Shown: piece by piece, positions 58,948-64,000 of the stretch
Layout: every line of letters begins with the position of its first letter
How positions within the stretch are numbered: position 1 is the first letter of the stretch
Origin: Tetmemena sp. SeJ-2015
Taxonomy: Eukaryota > Ciliophora > Spirotrichea > Sporadotrichida > Oxytrichidae
Reading direction: 5' to 3'
NCBI GenBank assembly: GCA_027382625.1
Contig: JAJKFJ010022705.1
Span: 1 to 64,000 of the forward strand
Length of the DNA stretch: 64,000 nucleotides
Program-made: the position numbers and the translations under genes
Notes under the pieces: generated by a model
The model's input: only the letters and a program-made list of their open reading frames with translations
What the model was told of the DNA's origin: nothing
Databases searched by the model: none

Positions 58948-60463
58948 TCAGGAATCTTGATCTGATTGTATCTATTACTTCTTATCTTAGAACCATTATT
59001 TGATTTGTCCACTCTAAATGACTTGAAGCATCTAATCCCTGCACCCAATAAACTTATATCCATAAAATATTAGACAGTCATAAACCTCCATTGAAGTCTA
59101 ATAGCTCTTTTATGGCTTCTTTGTTTCTTATTAATTTGAATCCTGATTATTGTCGAGGCAATGGCTTTTATAATCACCATTTCTCTTCACAATTACTCTC
59201 TCATCCGTGCTAATATCATCCAACCATTAAGAATTAGAACATTTAGCAATTTTAAACATTGCTAGAATTGGTTCGCTACTCTTTGCAAGGAGTCTCTCAG
59301 GCTTGAATAGCGGGCGCTCCTCTCAAGTTCAATTTCTCTATAGCTGATTTTATTTTAGTCCAAAAGCAATTTGATCTCCATTGAATGAGCAGAATAAGGT
59401 TCTGAAAATAGAGTCAGCTTATTCGGGCTTAGGTACCTCAAAGCCTGCTCGCTATTTGTCAGCATCAAACTGTAAGGGGGAGCATTCAAATATATTATGG
59501 CGAAAATAGCATTAGGTTATCGTAAATATTATTTTAGAAATACATTCCTCGTTCCATTTCAAAGAAAACTAGCAGGTATTTGCGTCCTTAGAGGAGTCAT
59601 CTTCTGCTTCAATTTTAAATTTTGAGTCCATGAGCTAGTTAATCTATTTTCTTTTATCATTTGAGTAGTTGCATTTAACTCTTCTTTTTCTTTTTTAGTG
59701 CATGCATTCACTCTACAAGATCTTTATTAAAATCATAAATAAATATTTTCACTTACCTTAACTAATAGCTTTGAACAACTCTATTTCTATTTACTTCGAG
59801 CATCTCCATAAATCTAGAAAGTTTTAATCTTTTCTTGAGCTGCATTTGTTGCAATAGTTCACTTGTCTCAAAACCCATTTTCATTAAAATAGTTTTATAA
59901 TTGAATAATGAAATTATTATCAGCTTAAACACTTATTTAATTCACTTTTAATTTGAGAAAGTTATTTACTAAATGATCCATTCGTATTTGACCCATAATG
60001 TCATTTTTCAATAATACACAAAATGTTGTATGATTGTTAAAGTCAAATTAGTAGACAGACTAAATTTGGCTTTCATTATTTATTACATTTAAAAGAAATA
60101 AAGAATTATAAGCATCAAAGACTGGTTAGGCTTCAATCTAATTATTCTATTCAATTTAAAAAGGAGTGAAATTATTTGAGAATTTTTCTATAGATCTGAC
60201 TCTATCTATGATAGCTTAGGGATTGCTTTAAGTTGAATTTGAGGAAATTATCTGTCCTTTAGGAGTAGGAAAGTTTCATCATGATAATCTTTGTGATGCT
60301 ACATCCCTTTGGGGTGACTCATATGCTCAAGAGTGAACTCCTTTTACTCATTTTCAGGCTACTCGATTTCTTTGTGCTCTAAGTTGGTCACAGTTGAAAA
60401 ATTGCATTTTATAAGCGGCTATAAGTAGAGGAGTCTTAGTTTTAATAGGACTGGCTTTAACAT
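58948..60463 (-). CDS. Unrecognised protein, possible mitochondrial targeting sequence
   Basis: ATG 60463-60461 begins MLKPVLLKLRLLYLQPLIK, a basic, hydrophobic, acid-free start typical of mitochondrial presequences. It continues CNFSTVTNLEHKEIEQPENE and FLLLKDRQFPQIQLKAIPKL. The middle reads MDSKFKIEAEDDSSKDANTC and CSPLQFDADKQRAGFEVPKP near 59480. Toward the end: ISYREIELERSARYSSLRDS, then WLDDISTDERVIVKRNGDYK, VYDCLIFYGYKFIGCRDQM and TGA 58950-58948. An intron donor GTAAGT lies at about 59757. Two small frame changes (near 59355 and 59255) are not explained. No family was recognised. The presequence idea rests on composition only. Confidence 0.6.
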
Positions 60464-60771
60464 TAAGTGTGGAATATTTTATTTTAGATAAGCTCAAAGA
60501 TAATATTCAATTATAATTCAAAGATAATTTTCTGTTTCTCTTTAATCACAAATCCTTTAAAATGTAAAAATTATAAGTTATGTTTTATTTTTGGCATTGG
60601 ATTATATTATTTACATTATAGCTTTAGGAATATAATTTTTAATAAATGTTTGTTAATTTTAAATTTTAAGAATAGCATTTAAGAAACTTATAAATTGAAG
60701 ATGATCGAAATTGAATTTGAATTTAAATTAAAAAATATACAAATTAAGTTATAATTGCAAACAGAATATAA
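60464..60771. other. AT-rich spacer between divergent genes
   Basis: Separates the minus gene start (60463) from the next plus start (60772); no motif recognised. Confidence 0.55.
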
Positions 60772-63700
60772 ATGCACAGAAATTCTACTCAGAGTTAGCA
60801 TTTTATGCAATAATCAAGTACAGAATAGAACTACTGCAAACCTCTGCAGAAGGATCTCAACAAATCCCAAAATAGTATCTAGATTAACACCTTCAACCAA
60901 GATGGATACAAAGGTTCTTAATCAAATGCAAATCTTCAAAATGATACCCTCTTTAATGAATTCATTAAAATTGTGTAAGTAAGTAAAATAAATGGGTCGA
61001 CAGGTCTACACTAATCTTCTCTTGATACTTCCAAATTGTAACCTAAGAGAAAAAGTAAGTCTAATTTTATAAGATTTATAGTGTAATTTTTTACTTGTAA
61101 TGTCTTTAGAAATTATTAAAACTAATTAAACAGAAAATTGTTTCAAAAAAATAAATTTTATGAATAAAAAAAATATGGTAAAAGTCAAAGCAAAGAGATG
61201 ATCGCCCAAAGCCAAAATGGACAAGCAGCTCCAATACTAACTCTTTTAACTCATCAATCTATTAAGCAGCTAGTTATTCAAGGAGCAGAGCAGATGCCAA
61301 AAATGCGTCTTCAACACGCAGAAAGACCTAAGTATTTGCTCAAAATCAACTTAATTCTGGACCATAACTCACTTTGAGACAATCACAGCAAAACTCAAAC
61401 AAATCTTTCAATCTTGTGAAGGTAAATTAGTCTAATAAAACTTTGCCCAACATCTCCTTTTTGAATATCTCTCAATCTTCAGACTCCAATCAATAATTTC
61501 CTTTACAATTAAATTGATTGGTTTCTCTAATTAAATTAATGGGGTAGCTCAGACAAGAGAAAGTGCCTAGCAATCTGATCAAGGCGAAACTCTAAGTGTG
61601 AGGCAAAGTTAAACTCATTAGAATCCCTTTTTAAAGCCTTCTACATTTAAACATTCTGAAGAAGCTAAATTTATGTCACACGTTACTTCTCAAAACTTTA
61701 ATCCTAATGCCAACTTCCCTCAACCATCTAAAATTATTTATCAAATAAAATATATAAGCAGTAACTGTATTTAAAATATTATACATTTTTAATCTTAATT
61801 GCCGAATAGAAGAACTGTGACTTTTGGAAATTTAGCAGATAGAAGAATGAGTAGCTAGAATCGCTTGAGTGGCGTGGATTTAAATAAGTCAATAGAAGAT
61901 TTGAGATAATTATAAGAGAAACTCAATAATTCTAGATTGGAAGAGTCTTTCTTTGAGGAGCATAAAGTGCGTTAATCATTGGGCAAGTTAATTAATTTAA
62001 TATCGATGTAAACTATTTAAATAAGTCAAATCAAGACTTGATGAGGGAAGTCATTTCAAAGCAAAAATAGAGAGATTCATTCAGAGTAGATCTATCTGAA
62101 AATAACATCCCAGTAGCATCCTTAGTGAGTAGAAGACTCTCTAATATCGAAGAACTTAGGAAGATCAAGAAAGATATCAAGCTTGCTGATATCAAGAAAA
62201 AGAGACTTAGTCATTAGATTTTCAACAACAGAGCTACTCCTCTCCAACAGAATTTTCCCTCTCCAATTCTTAATCACTCATGTAATCGAGTATTTTATCG
62301 TGTATTCTTCAAAGCCTTGAGACAAATAAACCTGGATACTAGAATTATTAAACAAACTTTTCACAAAGCGACATAGATGGCATGAGATAGACTAGGCAAG
62401 AAGATATTATAATGGAGGATAGCAGTTTTGTAGACAAAGCAGAGGAGAGAGACAACAGGAAGTTAGTTCAGCAATTTCTGAGCAGGAACTTTATAGAATC
62501 AGCCAATCAAAAGCTATCATCCATTAACTAAATGAAGTAGGATTTTGATAAGAGCAGAGAAGAGAAACAAGCAAGTCATTATCAAAGCTTTAGAGAAGAG
62601 GAGGAGAAGAGTTTTAATGAAAGTAGAAGCAAGGAGAATAAGCGATCAAACTCCGGAGTTCTAGAGCAATCCTTTTTCTAAGAGAGGATAAGGGGTTGGT
62701 GAATCTTTGAAGTCTAGGAGTAATTCTAGAGTCATAGAGAGAATGATAAACAGGAGTGTCACTTTATTTCCTTCCAGCTAGAGTAATGTGAGTCCTTTTA
62801 CTATTTTTCAGTGTTCTGAGAAAGAGGAAGGTAGTGAGGAGGGCAATTAGATATTCTAAGATTGCAATATCGAGCATTAACAGAATAATGAAATTTTATA
62901 GTCATCAGGTTCCACCTCTAATTATAATCAACTAATAAAATCCGATCCTGATGCTTTCTTAAGAGAATTCGGGGTAGGCTCTAAAGATGATGGATTTTAC
63001 ACAGCCAGAAATTCTTTCTTAAAAATTAAATTTAAAATTTTGTGAGGACACAATTTTTCTCTCAAATGTCAAGAAGTAGAGCTTCTTGTCTTCAAAATAA
63101 TTATCATAGCATTGCCCATAACCCATCAAAATCCAAACCTAAAGTACTAGAGGCAGTAGGAATTTCAGGGCATGGCCATTCTTAATAATTTTCAAAATTC
63201 AAGTCGGCTTAAAGTCATTAGACTTCAAAGCATCTTAATCTCTCAAGATGCATTTATAATTTGTTTTTAACCCTTCTGAACTAAGATTAGATTATCAAGT
63301 AATTTAAGAGGATGAAGGCGAGATGGACGTGTCAAACAATTAAAATTTAATCTTATTAAATAAAAGTTCGAATACATTCGGGTTGAAAATTATAGCAATT
63401 CTAGTAAATTCTTTTTTCATTTTTCTTTTATTTTATTATACTTTTATAATAAATATAATTATAATAAACCAAAAGAAGAGAGATTCCTCGAACAGAAAGA
63501 AATGGGAAATATCCCCAGTTGATAACAACTTTAGCATATTTTACTCTTTAAATATAGTTTTAAAACTGCTCTAGAGATGAAGAACATTTTAATTAGATGG
63601 AGCAAACATACAAAATTAGACAAAATGAGCTATAGTAAATATTAAATTAGTAATATTTTAAGTTTTCTTCTAAGCCTAATGATAGCTTTGAAGTTGATTA

Positions 63701-64000
63701 AATTTTCCAGAATAACTCCTAAGCCTTACCAACTGATTTTGTGAACCACAACTTACCATCTTCAGATATTTAGCAATCTACACTCTTAGCTAACCAGTAA
63801 TGTGATATCATAGATAATTAAGAAACCATCAATGAGACCTTAGAGAAAGAGTCGCAGACTGAGGAGATATACACCAAATACTCACAATATATCAAGTCCA
63901 GAGAGTACAAATCAAAGATGAGAGACAGATCTCATCAAGCCAATTAAGATATTATTTATAGTGCACAATGAGCAGTCAAGATGGGCCAGGATGCTAAATC
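60772..64000 (+). CDS. Ser/Asn/Gln-rich protein, 3' end beyond the window
   Basis: Probable start ATG 60772 (MHRNSTQSQHFMQQSST). Readable parts: KWTSSSNTNSFNSSIYQAAS (about 61220), DLMREVISKQKQRDSFRVDL near 62040, LSNIEELRKIKKDIKLADIK near 62140, FLSRNFIESANQKLSSINQM near 62480, and ETLEKESQTEEIYTKYSQYI near 63830, still open at 64000. Introns with GTAAG donors occur (from about 61053, and near 61420). Several frame changes point to IESs. Composition (Ser/Asn-rich with short coiled coils, KLADIK) recalls the 36.7-42.1 kb protein, which has SLKLADIK near 38800, but this is not enough to call them paralogues. No family recognised; incomplete. Confidence 0.55.

Noticed and set aside
2437..64000. 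TGA as tryptophan (karyorelict or Condylostoma-like code)
   Set aside because: Tryptophans at recognisable positions in ARS2, transporters, WD40 and protease are all TGG, genes end in TGA, and most internal TGAs fall within repeat-bounded inserts.
1..64000. Transposase genes, telomere-bearing elements, tRNA genes, CRISPR arrays
   Set aside because: Looked for by motif and structure on both strands; nothing with the expected catalytic motifs, cloverleaf or repeat-spacer pattern was seen. Small or decayed copies could have been missed.

Overview
The window reads as germline (micronuclear) DNA of a spirotrich ciliate, most like the hypotrichs Oxytricha and Stylonychia. Three things support this. 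(1) Coding frames stay open only if TAA and TAG are read as glutamine and TGA is the stop; the small Tim gene at 42294-42590 and the ARS2 gene at 49071-51484 are clear cases. (2) Ordinary GT..AG introns of about 35-150 nt interrupt many genes. (3) Coding is also cut by short AT-rich inserts without splice sites, each bounded by a direct repeat of 3-9 bases. Removing the insert plus one repeat copy restores the frame and, where a paralogue exists, the protein alignment. That is the signature of internal eliminated sequences (IESs) and their pointers. The species cannot be fixed from sequence alone.

Layout. 1-15.8 kb: a plus-strand tandem array of kinase-like genes (an orphan fragment at about 1.3 kb, then K1, K2 and K3). 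K1 and K2 appear to share one uninterrupted reading frame. 15.9-22.9 kb: a large minus-strand WD40-repeat protein. 23.0-25.5 kb: the first of three major-facilitator transporters (T1). 26.2-31.5 kb: two related minus-strand C2H2 zinc-finger genes and several coding-like pieces with no resolved gene model. 31.9-34.7 kb: an unrecognised minus-strand gene. 35.3-36.1 kb: a TLC-domain-like membrane protein. 36.7-42.1 kb: a long Ser/Gln/Lys-rich protein. 42.3 kb: a small Tim chaperone. 43.4-49.0 kb: transporters T2 and T3 with a small gene between them. 49.1-51.5 kb: ARS2/SERRATE (minus). 51.7-54.2 kb: an unrecognised minus gene. 54.8-55.1 kb: a small 80-residue gene. 55.1-55.6 kb: a small minus gene divergent from a pepsin-like aspartic protease (55.7-58.8 kb). 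58.9-60.5 kb: a minus gene with a mitochondrial-looking N terminus. 60.8-64 kb: a Ser/Asn-rich gene that runs off the end.

The genes do not form a pathway. They are a mix of housekeeping genes (ARS2, small Tim) and locally duplicated families (kinases, transporters, zinc fingers), as expected for neighbouring germline precursors that would be separated onto small somatic chromosomes. Two dispersed copies of a 97-98 bp element, each with its own 14-15 bp flanking direct repeat, lie in intergenic DNA. No telomere repeats, tRNAs, rRNAs, CRISPR arrays or transposase genes were recognised. Several frames break by one base at short homopolymers, which may be assembly error. All exon, intron and IES models were made by eye.
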